Shown one piece after another: positions 1 to 8,229 of a stretch of DNA of 24,201 nt. Numbering within the stretch: the first letter of the stretch is position 1; every line of letters begins with the position of its first letter. Made by a program: the position numbers and the translations under genes. The notes beneath the pieces are model-generated. The model made no database searches. It worked only from the letters and a program-made list of their open reading frames with translations, and had not been told where the DNA came from. The stretch lies in the NCBI GenBank assembly GCA_937868205.1, contig CALMMC010000088.1, positions 1-24,201 on the forward strand, given 5' to 3'. Origin of the DNA: JAAZPG01 sp012797375. Lineage in GTDB: Bacteria; Acidobacteriota; Aminicenantia; Aminicenantales; UBA4085.

Positions 1-2104
1 GATCGAAGATCATCAGGAGCTCGAGGAGGTTGTCGGCCGTGGTCCGGACGAAGCGGGCCCGGGCCGCCCAGGACGGCCCGAGCCGGCGGTCGAATTCGAC
101 AAGCCAGCGCGTTTGGAAATCGGGCTTGAGGCGCGCGTTGACGTCGAATTTTTGGCTCTGCTGGATTTCGAAGGCCCAGAAGTCGGGATTGTGGACGTCG
201 GCCTCGCTCGGAGACTCCGGCCCGGCCCACCGGTAGAGACGGTAGGTCGGAACCATTCCGGAATTGAAGAAGCCGAGGGCCATCGTCGTGATCATGTCGC
301 TGAACCGCCCCCAGGCCAGCTTGAGGACGTTCCGGCCGTCCTTGGTCAGATCGGCCGTGAACGAGACCCGCGGGGAGAGGAAATCCCCGAGGCCCCAGCT
401 CCATAGCGTCTCCCCCGTGTCGGACAGGCAGGCCTGGGTCTGGGTGCGGAGGCCGGCCATGACGGTGAAGCGGTCCCAGGAAACCTTGTCCTTCAGGAAG
501 AGTCCGATCCCCCTCGAGGCGTTGATTAAATCGAACGGCCCGTACTCGTAGAAGCCGGACGGAACCCCGACGCCGCCCTTCCGGGTCTCGAAGATGTATT
601 TCGTGCCGACATCGAAGCCGTTGCCGGGGAAGAGATCCTCGTTCTTTCCGCTGAAATCCACCTCGAAATCCGAAGACACGTCGTAGTACTCGAACCCGGC
701 CGTGATCTCGTGGCGGCCGAACCGCGGCGTTTCAAAGTAGGTGGTCATCTTCACCTGGGCGTCGAACCGCCGCTCGTCGTCGATCACGTTGCCGTAGGAA
801 TTATGGACGTTGCGGGCCAGGTCCTTGACGTAGTACATCGCCGGCCCGAGATCGCCGTCGACCGGCGTCGTGTCCAGGTCCCGCCGGACCCGGCCCAGGC
901 CGGCCTCGACAAACGTCCGGGGGCTGAGGATGCCCCGGTAGTTGAGGCGGAACATGGCGTCCCGGACCCGCTTTTCCTCGTTCATCTCGGGAAGCCCGAT
1001 CCCTCCCCTCTGGGGAAACGACTGGTCCCGGAGGAACGTCAGGGAAAGGCCGTGATCGGCGTGAGGGGCGAAGCTCAGCTTGACGAAGATGTTGTCGCGG
1101 CCGATCGTTCTCCGTCCGCCCGGAACGGCCAGGTAGCCGAAGGCCGCCTCCTTCGTCTCCTCGGTCAGCGACTGGTAATCGTTGGAAAGAAAAAACCAAA
1201 GCTTGTCCTTGAGGATCGGACCGCCGAGATTAACATAAGCGCTCGTGTTGTTGAAGGCGTCCGGCTCGCTGACGACCGAAAGCTGGGATTGGCGGGCCGC
1301 CTGAAGATGCCTGTTTTCGATCAGCAGGCTGGCTTCGCCGTGGAACCGGTTTCCCCCGCTTTTCGTGACCATGTTGATGATGCCGCCGTAGGACGAGCCG
1401 AACTCGGGGGAGAACGGATCGGAGATGATCTGGATCTCCTCGAGCGAATCGTAATTAAGATTGACCCCGGAATCCTTCATCCGGACTCCGCTGACGGCCA
1501 GGCCGTCGATGACCCAGTTGTTGCCCTCCGCCCCCGCCCCGCGGAAGCTGGGCTGACCCTCGGTCGACGTGCCCCGCCGCGTGTCGGCCCGGATGCCGGC
1601 CGCCCCGGGCGTGAACTTGACGACGTCCACGACCGTCCGGTTCTGGGCCGGGATTTTTTCCAGGTCGGCCGCCCCCAGCCGGGTGGAGGTGTCGGTGGAG
1701 GACCGGTCGATCAGCGGGGTTTCGGCCGTGACGACGACTTCCGTTTCCAAGGCCGCCTGGGGCATCCGGACGGTCAGGGTCGTCGTCAAGCCGAGCCGGA
1801 CGATGGCCGCCTCCTGGACGATCGTGGTGAAGCCGGCGAGCTTGAAGGTCAGGGAATACGTCCCGACGGGGAGGAGGGGGAAATGAAACGAGCCGTCCCG
1901 TCCCGAAAAAACGGTCCGGGCGCCTTGGAGGGCCGGGCTCGCCGCCCGGATTTCCACGCCGGGAAGGCCGAGGCCGCTTTCATCGAGGACCTTGCCCCGG
2001 ATCTCGCCCGTTTGGGAAGCGGCCGCCGTCCCGGCCAGGAGAGCCGCGGCGAGAAGACCGCCCCAGAGCCGTTCCGCCCGAGAAATCCTTCTTCCCGTGT
2101 TCAT
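1..2104 (-). CDS. TonB-dependent receptor with carboxypeptidase-regulatory-like N-terminal domain (partial, C-terminus off the window)
   Basis: Outer-membrane receptor expected to import a large substrate using TonB energy; the substrate cannot be read from the sequence. The frame is open from ATG at 2104 down to base 2, about 701 residues with no stop, so the C-terminal barrel strands lie outside. In order: signal peptide about 1-30 (hydrophobic GGLLAAALLAGTAAA), a carboxypeptidase-regulatory-like beta-sandwich about 31-115 (GEIRGKVLDESGLGLPGVEI, then GTYSLTFKLAGF), a plug domain about 120-250 (FRGAGAEGNNWVIDGLAV, then EFGSSYGGIINMVTKSGGN), then barrel sequence. AAGGA lies 8 bases upstream of the ATG. 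This architecture (Oar-like) is abundant in Acidobacteriota and relatives. It is divergent from the receiver gene at 2242 with 137 bases between them. The family call is secure; the function is open. Confidence 0.93.
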   Translation of the reverse strand, partial: MNTGRRISRAERLWGGLLAAALLAGTAAASQTGEIRGKVLDESGLGLPGVEIRAASPALQGARTVFSGRDGSFHFPLLPVGTYSLTFKLAGFTTIVQEAAIVRLGLTTTLTVRMPQAALETEVVVTAETPLIDRSSTDTSTRLGAADLEKIPAQNRTVVDVVKFTPGAAGIRADTRRGTSTEGQPSFRGAGAEGNNWVIDGLAVSGVRMKDSGVNLNYDSLEEIQIISDPFSPEFGSSYGGIINMVTKSGGNRFHGEASLLIENRHLQAARQSQLSVVSEPDAFNNTSAYVNLGGPILKDKLWFFLSNDYQSLTEETKEAAFGYLAVPGGRRTIGRDNIFVKLSFAPHADHGLSLTFLRDQSFPQRGGIGLPEMNEEKRVRDAMFRLNYRGILSPRTFVEAGLGRVRRDLDTTPVDGDLGPAMYYVKDLARNVHNSYGNVIDDERRFDAQVKMTTYFETPRFGRHEITAGFEYYDVSSDFEVDFSGKNEDLFPGNGFDVGTKYIFETRKGGVGVPSGFYEYGPFDLINASRGIGLFLKDKVSWDRFTVMAGLRTQTQACLSDTGETLWSWGLGDFLSPRVSFTADLTKDGRNVLKLAWGRFSDMITTMALGFFNSGMVPTYRLYRWAGPESPSEADVHNPDFWAFEIQQSQKFDVNARLKPDFQTRWLVEFDRRLGPSWAARARFVRTTADNLLELLMIFD

Positions 2105-2143
2105 GAGTTCCGTCCTTGAGGAATGTCCGTCGCCGGCGCGGGT

Positions 2144-2149
2144 ATTGTA
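2144..2149 (-). promoter_or_regulatory. Possible -10 box for the TonB-dependent receptor
   Basis: On the minus strand the hexamer TACAAT matches the sigma-70 -10 consensus in five of six positions and lies about 40 bases upstream of the start codon. No convincing -35 box is seen 16-18 bases further upstream (GGACGG at that place), so this is a weak, position-based call. Confidence 0.3.
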
Positions 2150-2205
2150 ACTGAACCGCCTTTCCTCCGTCCATCGGCGGTCTGGATTTCGGCCGGTCGA
2201 TCGAG

Positions 2206-2211
2206 TAGAAT
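2206..2211 (+). promoter_or_regulatory. Possible -10 box for the receiver gene at 2242
   Basis: TAGAAT sits 30 bases upstream of the receiver ATG and matches the -10 consensus in five of six positions. The -35 region 17 bases upstream reads TGGATT, a poor match. It would give a transcript start near 2218 and a very short leader. Confidence 0.25.
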
Positions 2212-2241
2212 AAGCCCGACGTCCGTTTCTCGGAGGTGGCC

Positions 2242-2616
2242 ATGTCCGATCCGAAAAAAGTGCTCATCATCGACGACGATCCGGCGATCTGTGATTCGGT
2301 GAAAGCGGTTCTCGAAGCGGTCGGTTTTCAAACCGAGGTCGCCTACAGCGGCAAGGACGGCGTGGCCGCCTTCCGCCGCAGCCGTCCGGACGTGGTGCTG
2401 TGCGACATGATGATGGAGGACCTGGACGCCGGGGCCCAAGCCGCCAAGATCATGCGCAAGGAACGGCCGGACGTCCCCATCTTCCTCCTCAGCTCGATCG
2501 GAGACGCGACGGCCGAAACCGTGGGATTCGGCCATCTCGGCTTCAGCGGCATCTTCCAGAAACCGGTCAATTTCGACCTGCTCCTGGCCGTCATGGGGCG
2601 GATCGCCAAGAGCTGA
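2242..2616 (+). CDS. Stand-alone response regulator receiver protein
   Basis: A 124-residue CheY-like single receiver domain with no output domain; it should be phosphorylated by a histidine kinase and act by protein contact. Acidic pocket D11-D12-D13, phospho-acceptor D55 (VVLCDMMMED), switch residues S84/S85 and the conserved K107-P108 are all present. The residue after the usual Met of the DxxMP motif is Glu, not Pro, as in the second stand-alone receiver at 17739. ATG 2242 is preferred over the in-frame GTG at 2236 because GGAGG at 2232-2236 would overlap the GTG and lies 5 bases from the ATG. No kinase is adjacent on the same strand; the hybrid kinase at 3867-8102 or the kinases at 18154 and 20097 are possible partners. 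Confidence 0.9.
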   Translation: MSDPKKVLIIDDDPAICDSVKAVLEAVGFQTEVAYSGKDGVAAFRRSRPDVVLCDMMMEDLDAGAQAAKIMRKERPDVPIFLLSSIGDATAETVGFGHLGFSGIFQKPVNFDLLLAVMGRIAKS

Positions 2617-2620
2617 AGAG

Positions 2621-2639
2621 CCCGTCCTTACGGGGCGGG
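2621..2639 (+). terminator. Hairpin just after the receiver gene (possible attenuator or weak terminator)
   Basis: CCCGTCC (2621-2627) can pair with GGGCGGG (2633-2639) around a 5-base loop, with one G-T wobble. It starts 4 bases after the receiver stop and is followed by CTTTCCCTCT rather than a clean T-run. It lies 18 bases upstream of the next start codon, so it could also limit translation or stabilise a processed message. Confidence 0.35.
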
Positions 2640-2657
2640 GGCTTTCCCTCTAACCCG

Positions 2658-3170
2658 ATGCTCGGAGAGTTATACAGTCGTTGCCCCGATGCGGAAGCCT
2701 TCCGGCATGCCGTCGAGGCGCTCGGCGGCGATTTCGTCCTCGACGCCGCGGAAATGATCGAGCTGGGGGAAGCCTATTTCCGGCGGCATCCCGACACAAG
2801 CTGCAACCGGGACCGCGAATCCGTCCTGGCGGGATACGCCCTCGTCCGGCTCTGCGTCACGGAGCGTCTGATCCGGCGGTTGTCCCCGGCGGAGCGGGAA
2901 TTTTATCGCGGAGTCTTTCAGAATCCGGGCCGGGTCGGGGTTCTCTCCGGCCGCTTTTCGGATGACGAGCTTCAGGCCGGCTTGGCCGCCGTCGAGGCGG
3001 CGATGGCCGAAATCCGGGAATCGATCGAAGGAATTCCCAAAGGGCCGGTCAAGGAACGGTTCATCGGAGGGATCAGCCATCTGTGCACCGTTCTCTATTT
3101 AATCCGCCTGCATCTCGATAAACGAACGCCCGGGCTGGATTCAGGACAGTCCGGAGGAGGAAAATCATGA
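2658..3170 (+). CDS. Hypothetical protein, 170 residues, function unknown
   Basis: I do not recognise the family. The protein is soluble-looking, mostly helical and Arg/Glu-rich, with no signal peptide or membrane segment. Visible features are Cys9, a second Cys in DTSCNRDRESVLAGYALV, and a Cys in the C-terminal helix (HLCTVLYLIRLHLDKRTP). The frame is open further upstream, overlapping the receiver gene, but ATG 2658 is the first sensible start after the receiver stop. It has no good ribosome-binding site; the nearest G-run is about 17 bases away and lies in a hairpin. Its stop overlaps the start of the DUF4405 gene (ATGA), so the two are probably co-translated. It is real on the grounds of codon use and this coupling. 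Confidence 0.65.
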   Translation: MLGELYSRCPDAEAFRHAVEALGGDFVLDAAEMIELGEAYFRRHPDTSCNRDRESVLAGYALVRLCVTERLIRRLSPAEREFYRGVFQNPGRVGVLSGRFSDDELQAGLAAVEAAMAEIRESIEGIPKGPVKERFIGGISHLCTVLYLIRLHLDKRTPGLDSGQSGGGKS

Positions 3171-3799
3171 CCGCAACCGCTTCGAAACCAGCCGGAAAAC
3201 GCTTCCGCAGCCGGGCGTTCGCCTCTTTTGGACTCCTCTGGTCTTTCCTGGCGGCCGCCGTTTCCGGGATCGTCATGTATTTCCGTCCGGAAGGAAGCGT
3301 GGCCGCCTGGAGCGGCTGGTCCGTTCTCGGTCTCGATAAAAAGAGCTGGGAAGGGGTGCATACGCTGATCGTCGTCGCCTTGATGGCGTTCGCCGTCCTG
3401 CATGTCATCCTGAATTGGAGAGCTCTTTGGGGCTATCTCCGCCGGAGGGCTTCGGCTCTTTCCGGGGCGAAAACCGAATGCCTGGCCGCGACGCTCATCG
3501 TCGTCGTCCTGACGGCCGGGGCGGTCCTCCGGTGGAAGCCGCTGTGGAGGCTGATGGACGCCCGGGCGGCGATCAAGCAGGGCGCCCTGGCCGTCACGGT
3601 TTCCCCCCCGTCGGCCGAGGCCGCCGGGATGAGTCTGGCCGAGCTTTGCCGGAGCGTCCCCGTGTCCGTGGAGGACGCCATGGAACGCCTGGCCCGGGCC
3701 GGTTGGCGGGTCGACGATCCGTCCCGGAGCTTGGAGGATCTGGCCGCATCCTTCGGCGCCTCTCCCGAGCGTCTTTACCGCGCGCTGGCGGGGCGGTGA
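3167..3799 (+). CDS. DUF4405-family cytochrome b-like membrane protein
   Basis: A 210-residue inner-membrane protein. Hydrophobic segments lie at about 18-39, 64-84 and 103-121. The stretch GLDKKSWEGVHTLIVV, followed by LHVILNWRALWGYL, matches the DUF4405 pattern (cytochrome b561-like). H65 and H79 are on one predicted helix and are candidate haem ligands. The C-terminal 60 residues form a small helical domain (SLAELCRSVPVSVEDAMERL, later DLAASFGASPERLYRAL) that often follows DUF4405 in anaerobes, from memory. Strong GGAGGAGG at 3153-3160, 6 bases before the ATG, and overlap with the upstream gene. It may pass electrons to or from quinone, but its partner is unknown. Confidence 0.8.
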   Translation: MTATASKPAGKRFRSRAFASFGLLWSFLAAAVSGIVMYFRPEGSVAAWSGWSVLGLDKKSWEGVHTLIVVALMAFAVLHVILNWRALWGYLRRRASALSGAKTECLAATLIVVVLTAGAVLRWKPLWRLMDARAAIKQGALAVTVSPPSAEAAGMSLAELCRSVPVSVEDAMERLARAGWRVDDPSRSLEDLAASFGASPERLYRALAGR

Positions 3800-3806
3800 T
3801 TCGTCC

Positions 3807-3861
3807 GGCCGGCGGCCGTTCCTTTTCCTTGGTGTCCGCCGGCCCGGGAATCACGTCCCGG
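3807..3861. terminator. Pair of hairpins between convergent genes
   Basis: GGCCGGCGG (3807-3815) and CCGCCGGCC (3836-3844) form a perfect 9-bp stem with a 20-base loop that contains CCTTTTCCTT. CCGGGA (3844-3849) and TCCCGG (3856-3861) form a second 6-bp stem sharing base 3844, so the two may be alternatives. They fill the 67-base gap between the stop of the DUF4405 gene and the stop of the hybrid kinase, a fit for bidirectional termination. Neither has a T-run at the stem base. Confidence 0.45.
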
Positions 3862-3866
3862 TATCC

Positions 3867-6800
3867 TCAGGAGGGACGCGGCTCCTCGTTGTCCTCCTCG
3901 ACCGGAAGAACCGGTTCCTCTTCTTCCTCGCGCGGACGACGCGCCAGAATTTCGTCGATCGTCCGGAGAAGATCGAGCGGCTTGAGAGGCTTGGAGATAT
4001 AGCCGTCCATCCCCGCCTCCAAGCATTTCTCCCGGTCCCCGACCATGGCGTGGGCGGTCATGGCGACGATCGGCTGGCGGGCCTTCGTGGCGACCTCCCG
4101 CCGCCGGATTTCCCGGGTGGCTTGGAAGCCGTCCATCATCGGCATCTGGACATCCATCAGGATGAGATCGAACGGGCCCTTCTCCAGGGCGTCCAGCACC
4201 TCCTCGCCGTTTTCGACGACCGTCACCCGGTGGCCTCGGTTTTCAAGGATTTTGACGGCCAGCTTTTGATTGATGATGTTGTCCTCGGCCAGGAGGACGG
4301 AATAACGGGAACGGTTCTGGGCGATGGAGTGGCGGGTGATCAACCGGGCTTGGCCGGCGGGAGCCTCCTTGTCGCCCAGCGACATCATCACCGCGTCGAG
4401 GAGAAGCGACTGCTTGACCGGTTTTGTTAAATATGCGGCCAGGCCGAGATCCCGGCAGCGGCTGGAATCGCCCCGGAATCCCGAGGAGCTCAGCAGCATG
4501 ATGAGCATGTCCTTGTAATGGGGCTCTTCCTTGATCCGGGCGGCCAGGTCGAAGCCGTCCATCTCGGGCATGTTCGCGTCGGTCAGCATCAAGCGGAACG
4601 GGCGTCCCTCGAGGCGGGCCTGCTGGAGCGCCAGGAGGGCGGCCTGGGCGCCGTCGACGGTCACCGGCCTCATCCCCCAGTGGGACAGCATTTCGTGGAG
4701 GATCCTCCGGTTCGTGGCGTTGTCGTCCACGACGAGGACGGGCAGGTCCTTCAGGTCCGAAAGACGGAGCGGCGTGACCGCCTTCCCTTCCTCGTGATGA
4801 AGGCCGAAAGGAACGGTGAAGAAGAACGTGCTGCCCCGGCCGATCTCGCTTTCGACCTCGAGCTTTCCCTTCATCAGGGCGACGAGCTGGGTGGAAATCG
4901 CCAAGCCCAGCCCGGTCCCGCCGAACATTCGGGTGGTGGTCGTGTCCGCTTGGGAGAAGGCCTCGAAAATGAGGCGCTGCTTGTCGGGCGGGATTCCGAT
5001 GCCGGTGTCCTTGACCTGGACGCGGAGCCAGACTTGATCATCGGCCCGCCGGGCCGCGTCGATCGAAACGACGACTTCGCCCTCGTTCGTGAACTTGATG
5101 GCGTTGCTCAAGAGGTTGGTCAGGATCTGCCGGAACCGGCCCGGATCGCCGATCAGCCCGTCGGGGACGGTGCCCGGGATCGAATAGGCCAGCTCGAGGC
5201 TCTTCCGTTCGGCCAGGAGGGCGACGCCGGTCACGGCCGCGTGGACCGTGTCCCGGAGGTGGAAAGGGATTTTCTCCATCTCGATCTTTTGGGCCTCGAT
5301 TTTCGAGAAGTCGAGAATGTCGTTGATGATCGTCATGAGGGAATCGGCCGATGCCTTGACCGCTTCCATGTACTCGCGCTGGTCGGGGGAGAGATCGGTT
5401 TCGAGAGCCAGCTCGGTCATGCCGAAAATGCCGTTCATCGGCGTTCGGATCTCGTGGCTCATGTTGGCCAGGAACTCGCTTTTGGCCCGGTTGGCCTCGC
5501 GGGCCTCGCCCTCGGCCTTTTTCCATTCGGCCGTCCGTTCCTGGACTTTCTCCTCCAGCTCGATCGTCCGACGGTGAATGTTCCGGATGCGCTTGCGGAC
5601 CGCCCCATAGATCGCCAAACCCGCCAGCAGGACGGCCAGCGCTTGAATCCAGCGGATCATATAGAACGGCGGAATGACCCGGAGATGGACCGCCGTCCCC
5701 TCTTCGTTCCAAACGCCGTCGTTGTTGGAGGCTTTCACCCGGAAGACGTAACGGCCGGGATCGAGATTCATATAGCTCACGAACCGGCGGCCCTGGACTT
5801 CCTGCCAGCCGGTGTCGAGGCCCTCCATGATGTAGGCGTAACGGTTCTTTTCAGGCGCGACGTAATGAAGGGCGGCGAACTCGAAGGTGATGACCCTGTC
5901 GCGGAACCGGAGGTCGATATCGGTCGTTTCAGTGATCGATTTATCGAGGAGGATCCGGCCGTTCACCTCGCCGCCGACGGGGACCGGCTTGTTGAAGACC
6001 TCGAAATTGGTGATGACGACCTCGGGCCGGAAAGGATTGTCCTTGAGGTTGGCCGGGAAGAAGGCGCTGAGCCCGCTGGTTCCGCCGAAGAACATTTCTC
6101 CCGATTTCGCCCGGTACCTCGCTCCGCCGTTGAACTCATTGCTTTGGAGTCCGTCGGAGATGTCGTATGTTTTCAGAGCCCTCGTTTGGGGGTTCCATCG
6201 GGCCAAGCCCCGGTTGCTGGAAACCCAGACCGAGTCCTCCTCGTCGACGAGGACGCCGTAGATCGCGTTGTTCGGAAGACCGTTCTTCTCCTCGGTGTAG
6301 CACTCGAACGTCCCGTCGGCCGGATTGAAGAGATTCAAGCCGGCCGTCGTCCCGATCCACAGCCGTCCCCGGGAATCCTCGGCCATGTTGGGGATGAAAT
6401 CGCCGCAGAGGGTGGCCGAGGCCTTGGCCGGGTCGTGCCGCCAGACGGCGAAGCCGCCGGTTTCCCGGTTGAAGCGGTTCAACCCGCCGCCGAACGTCCC
6501 GACCCACAGGGTTCCGGCGTGATCGAGGTGAAGGGAGCGGACCTGGTTGTGGCTTAAGCTTGCCGGGTCGCCGGGATCGTTCCGGTAGCGGATAAACCTC
6601 CGGGCGCGGAGGTCGAGCAGGCACAAGCCGCCGCCGTCCGTCCCGACCCAAAGCCGATCCGGACCGTCGACGGCCAGACACCGGACGTCGTTATAGCTGA
6701 GGCTTTGCGGATCGCCCGGATCGTGAACGTAATGCCGGAACGTCTTGGTCCGCGGGTCATAGGAATTCAATCCGCCGCCGTAGGTACCGATCCAAAGGGT

Positions 6801-8102
6801 TCCCGAATCGTCGACGGCGAGGGCGTAGACGAGCTCGGAATTGAGCGAGTTGTCGACGCCCTCGACGCGGCGGAGATGGGTGTATTCGCCCGTGGCCCGG
6901 TCGATGGCGTCCACGCCCCGGTCCTGGAGCCCGACATACAGAACGCCGCCGTCGGGGCTTTCGGCGATGGCCCGGACGTAACCCGATCCCAGGCTCCGGG
7001 GATTGCCGCGCCGGGGCTGGTACAAGGCGAAGCGGGAATTTTCCGCGGCCAGCTTGTCGATGCCGCGGCCGCGGGTTCCCACCCAAAGGACGCCCGTCCG
7101 GTCCTCGAATAAGCTGTAGACGTCGTCGAAGGCCAGGCTCTTGGGATCCGTCGGATCGTTGCGGAGAACGAAGAAATCGTCGGCCGCCTCATCGTACAGG
7201 TTGAGGCCGTTCTGGGTCGCGACCCAGAGCCGTTTCAGGCGGTCGCGGAAGACGGCTGTCACGTAATTATCGCTCAAGCTCCGGGGATCCCGGGTGGAAT
7301 TGAAATAACGGGAGAAACGCCCGGTCTCCGGATCGAACCGGTTGAGGCCGTTGGCCGTTCCCACCCAGAGCATCCCGTTGCCGTCCTGGTAGAGGGCCAG
7401 GACGCGGTTGTGGCTCAAGCTGTGGGGGTTGCCCGGATCATGGTTGAAGCGGACGGATTCGCCGGAGCGCGGATTGAAGCGGTTCAATCCGTCGGCCGTG
7501 CCCACCCACAAGTAATTCGCGGCGTCGCGGCAGAGGGAGAGGATTTCGTCATGGCTGAGAGTTTTGGGTTCGGCCCTTCGGCTGAGGAAGGCCCGGAATT
7601 CGCCGGACGCCGGATCGAAGGAATTCAATCCTCCCCCGGCTGTTCCGATCCAGAGGATTCCGTCGGCGTCCTCGGCGAGGGCCGTGATGTAGTCGTGGCT
7701 CAGACTCCGCGGATTGGCCGGATGCGGATGAAACTGGGTGAAGTCGTCGCGGTCCCGGTCATACCGGTTCAGGCCCCTCATCGTCCCGACCCACAGCGTC
7801 TTCTTGGAGTCCAGGAATAGAGTGTTGATGAGGCTGTCGGAGAGACCGTTCGGCCCCGCCGTCGGACGATAGATCTTAAAGCCGTACCCATCGTAGCGGT
7901 TTAACCCATCCTCCGTCCCGATCCAGAGAAACCCCCGTTCGTCCTGGACCATGGCCATGGCCGAGCCTTGGGACAAGCCGTTGAAAATCGTCAAGTGGCC
8001 GAACTGAAAATCACCGGGCCGGCCCACGGCGCCGGACGCCGCCGAAGCGGCGAGGCAGAGCAAAACAGGCCCGAGCGCCAAGGCGCGGAATGATTTTTTC
8101 AT
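3867..8102 (-). CDS. Hybrid sensor histidine kinase with 14-blade periplasmic propeller, Y_Y_Y domain and two receivers
   Basis: A 1411-residue one-piece sensor. In order: signal peptide about 1-25; fourteen two-component propeller repeats about 33-690 (blades centred on LWVGT or LWIGT, GLNRFD, SLSH); Y_Y_Y domain about 695-810; one membrane segment about 812-834; a coiled coil; HisKA with H883 in SHEIRTPMN; HATPase about 985-1100 with N-box LTNLLSNAIKF, G1 DTGIGIP and G2 GGTGLGLAIS; receiver 1 with D1175 (LTDANMPEMDG); receiver 2 with D1317 (LMDVQMPMMDG). Unlike the hybrid two-component systems of Bacteroidetes there is no AraC-type DNA-binding domain; the protein ends about 20 residues after receiver 2 in an acidic tail. 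Its output must go through another protein, perhaps a stand-alone receiver in this window. GGAG lies 6 bases before the ATG. Confidence 0.95.
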   Translation of the reverse strand: MKKSFRALALGPVLLCLAASAASGAVGRPGDFQFGHLTIFNGLSQGSAMAMVQDERGFLWIGTEDGLNRYDGYGFKIYRPTAGPNGLSDSLINTLFLDSKKTLWVGTMRGLNRYDRDRDDFTQFHPHPANPRSLSHDYITALAEDADGILWIGTAGGGLNSFDPASGEFRAFLSRRAEPKTLSHDEILSLCRDAANYLWVGTADGLNRFNPRSGESVRFNHDPGNPHSLSHNRVLALYQDGNGMLWVGTANGLNRFDPETGRFSRYFNSTRDPRSLSDNYVTAVFRDRLKRLWVATQNGLNLYDEAADDFFVLRNDPTDPKSLAFDDVYSLFEDRTGVLWVGTRGRGIDKLAAENSRFALYQPRRGNPRSLGSGYVRAIAESPDGGVLYVGLQDRGVDAIDRATGEYTHLRRVEGVDNSLNSELVYALAVDDSGTLWIGTYGGGLNSYDPRTKTFRHYVHDPGDPQSLSYNDVRCLAVDGPDRLWVGTDGGGLCLLDLRARRFIRYRNDPGDPASLSHNQVRSLHLDHAGTLWVGTFGGGLNRFNRETGGFAVWRHDPAKASATLCGDFIPNMAEDSRGRLWIGTTAGLNLFNPADGTFECYTEEKNGLPNNAIYGVLVDEEDSVWVSSNRGLARWNPQTRALKTYDISDGLQSNEFNGGARYRAKSGEMFFGGTSGLSAFFPANLKDNPFRPEVVITNFEVFNKPVPVGGEVNGRILLDKSITETTDIDLRFRDRVITFEFAALHYVAPEKNRYAYIMEGLDTGWQEVQGRRFVSYMNLDPGRYVFRVKASNNDGVWNEEGTAVHLRVIPPFYMIRWIQALAVLLAGLAIYGAVRKRIRNIHRRTIELEEKVQERTAEWKKAEGEAREANRAKSEFLANMSHEIRTPMNGIFGMTELALETDLSPDQREYMEAVKASADSLMTIINDILDFSKIEAQKIEMEKIPFHLRDTVHAAVTGVALLAERKSLELAYSIPGTVPDGLIGDPGRFRQILTNLLSNAIKFTNEGEVVVSIDAARRADDQVWLRVQVKDTGIGIPPDKQRLIFEAFSQADTTTTRMFGGTGLGLAISTQLVALMKGKLEVESEIGRGSTFFFTVPFGLHHEEGKAVTPLRLSDLKDLPVLVVDDNATNRRILHEMLSHWGMRPVTVDGAQAALLALQQARLEGRPFRLMLTDANMPEMDGFDLAARIKEEPHYKDMLIMLLSSSGFRGDSSRCRDLGLAAYLTKPVKQSLLLDAVMMSLGDKEAPAGQARLITRHSIAQNRSRYSVLLAEDNIINQKLAVKILENRGHRVTVVENGEEVLDALEKGPFDLILMDVQMPMMDGFQATREIRRREVATKARQPIVAMTAHAMVGDREKCLEAGMDGYISKPLKPLDLLRTIDEILARRPREEEEEPVLPVEEDNEEPRPS
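6040..8006 (-). repeat. Fourteen tandem propeller repeats inside the hybrid kinase
   Basis: Repeats of about 45-50 residues each carry a core of W-[VI]-G-T-x-x-G-[LV]-[ND]. I count fourteen, from FLWIGTEDGLNRYD to MFFGGTSGLSAF. Two of them (VLYVGLQDRGVDAID and SVWVSSNRGLARWN) are more degenerate. Fourteen fits two seven-bladed propellers, the usual layout for this family. Confidence 0.85.
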
Positions 8103-8158
8103 GGCGTTCTCCGGACGGGAATGAGATCGGACGAGGTTTTTTCTCCTTTAGAAAATTC

Positions 8159-8187
8159 ACTTTATCCGCTTCGGCCGGTTCTGTCAA
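8159..8187 (-). promoter_or_regulatory. Sigma-70-type promoter of the hybrid kinase
   Basis: On the minus strand a perfect TTGACA (-35; 8187 down to 8182) is followed by a 17-base spacer and TAAAGT (-10; 8164 down to 8159), four of six to consensus. The predicted transcript start is near 8152, 50 bases before the start codon. This is the best promoter match I found in the window. Confidence 0.6.
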
Positions 8188-8195
8188 ACACCCCC

Positions 8196-8224
8196 TTTAC
8201 TTTCTTCACGAGATTTGCTAGATT
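8196..8224 (+). promoter_or_regulatory. Candidate sigma-70-type promoter of the hydrogenase operon
   Basis: TTTACT (8196-8201), a 17-base spacer and TAGATT (8219-8224) each match consensus in four of six positions. Its -35 box is only 8 bases from the -35 box of the divergent kinase promoter, so both could be controlled together. Predicted transcript start near 8231, giving a leader of about 140 bases. Confidence 0.45.
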
Positions 8225-8229
8225 GGCAC

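Noticed and set aside
710..2119. 469-residue plus-strand open frame opposite the TonB-dependent receptor
   Set aside because: The minus strand carries an uninterrupted, clearly recognisable receptor; the plus frame has no family features.
4518..6557. 679-residue plus-strand open frame opposite the hybrid kinase
   Set aside because: It is a GC-driven shadow of the kinase frame on the other strand, with no recognisable domains and a composition typical of antisense frames.
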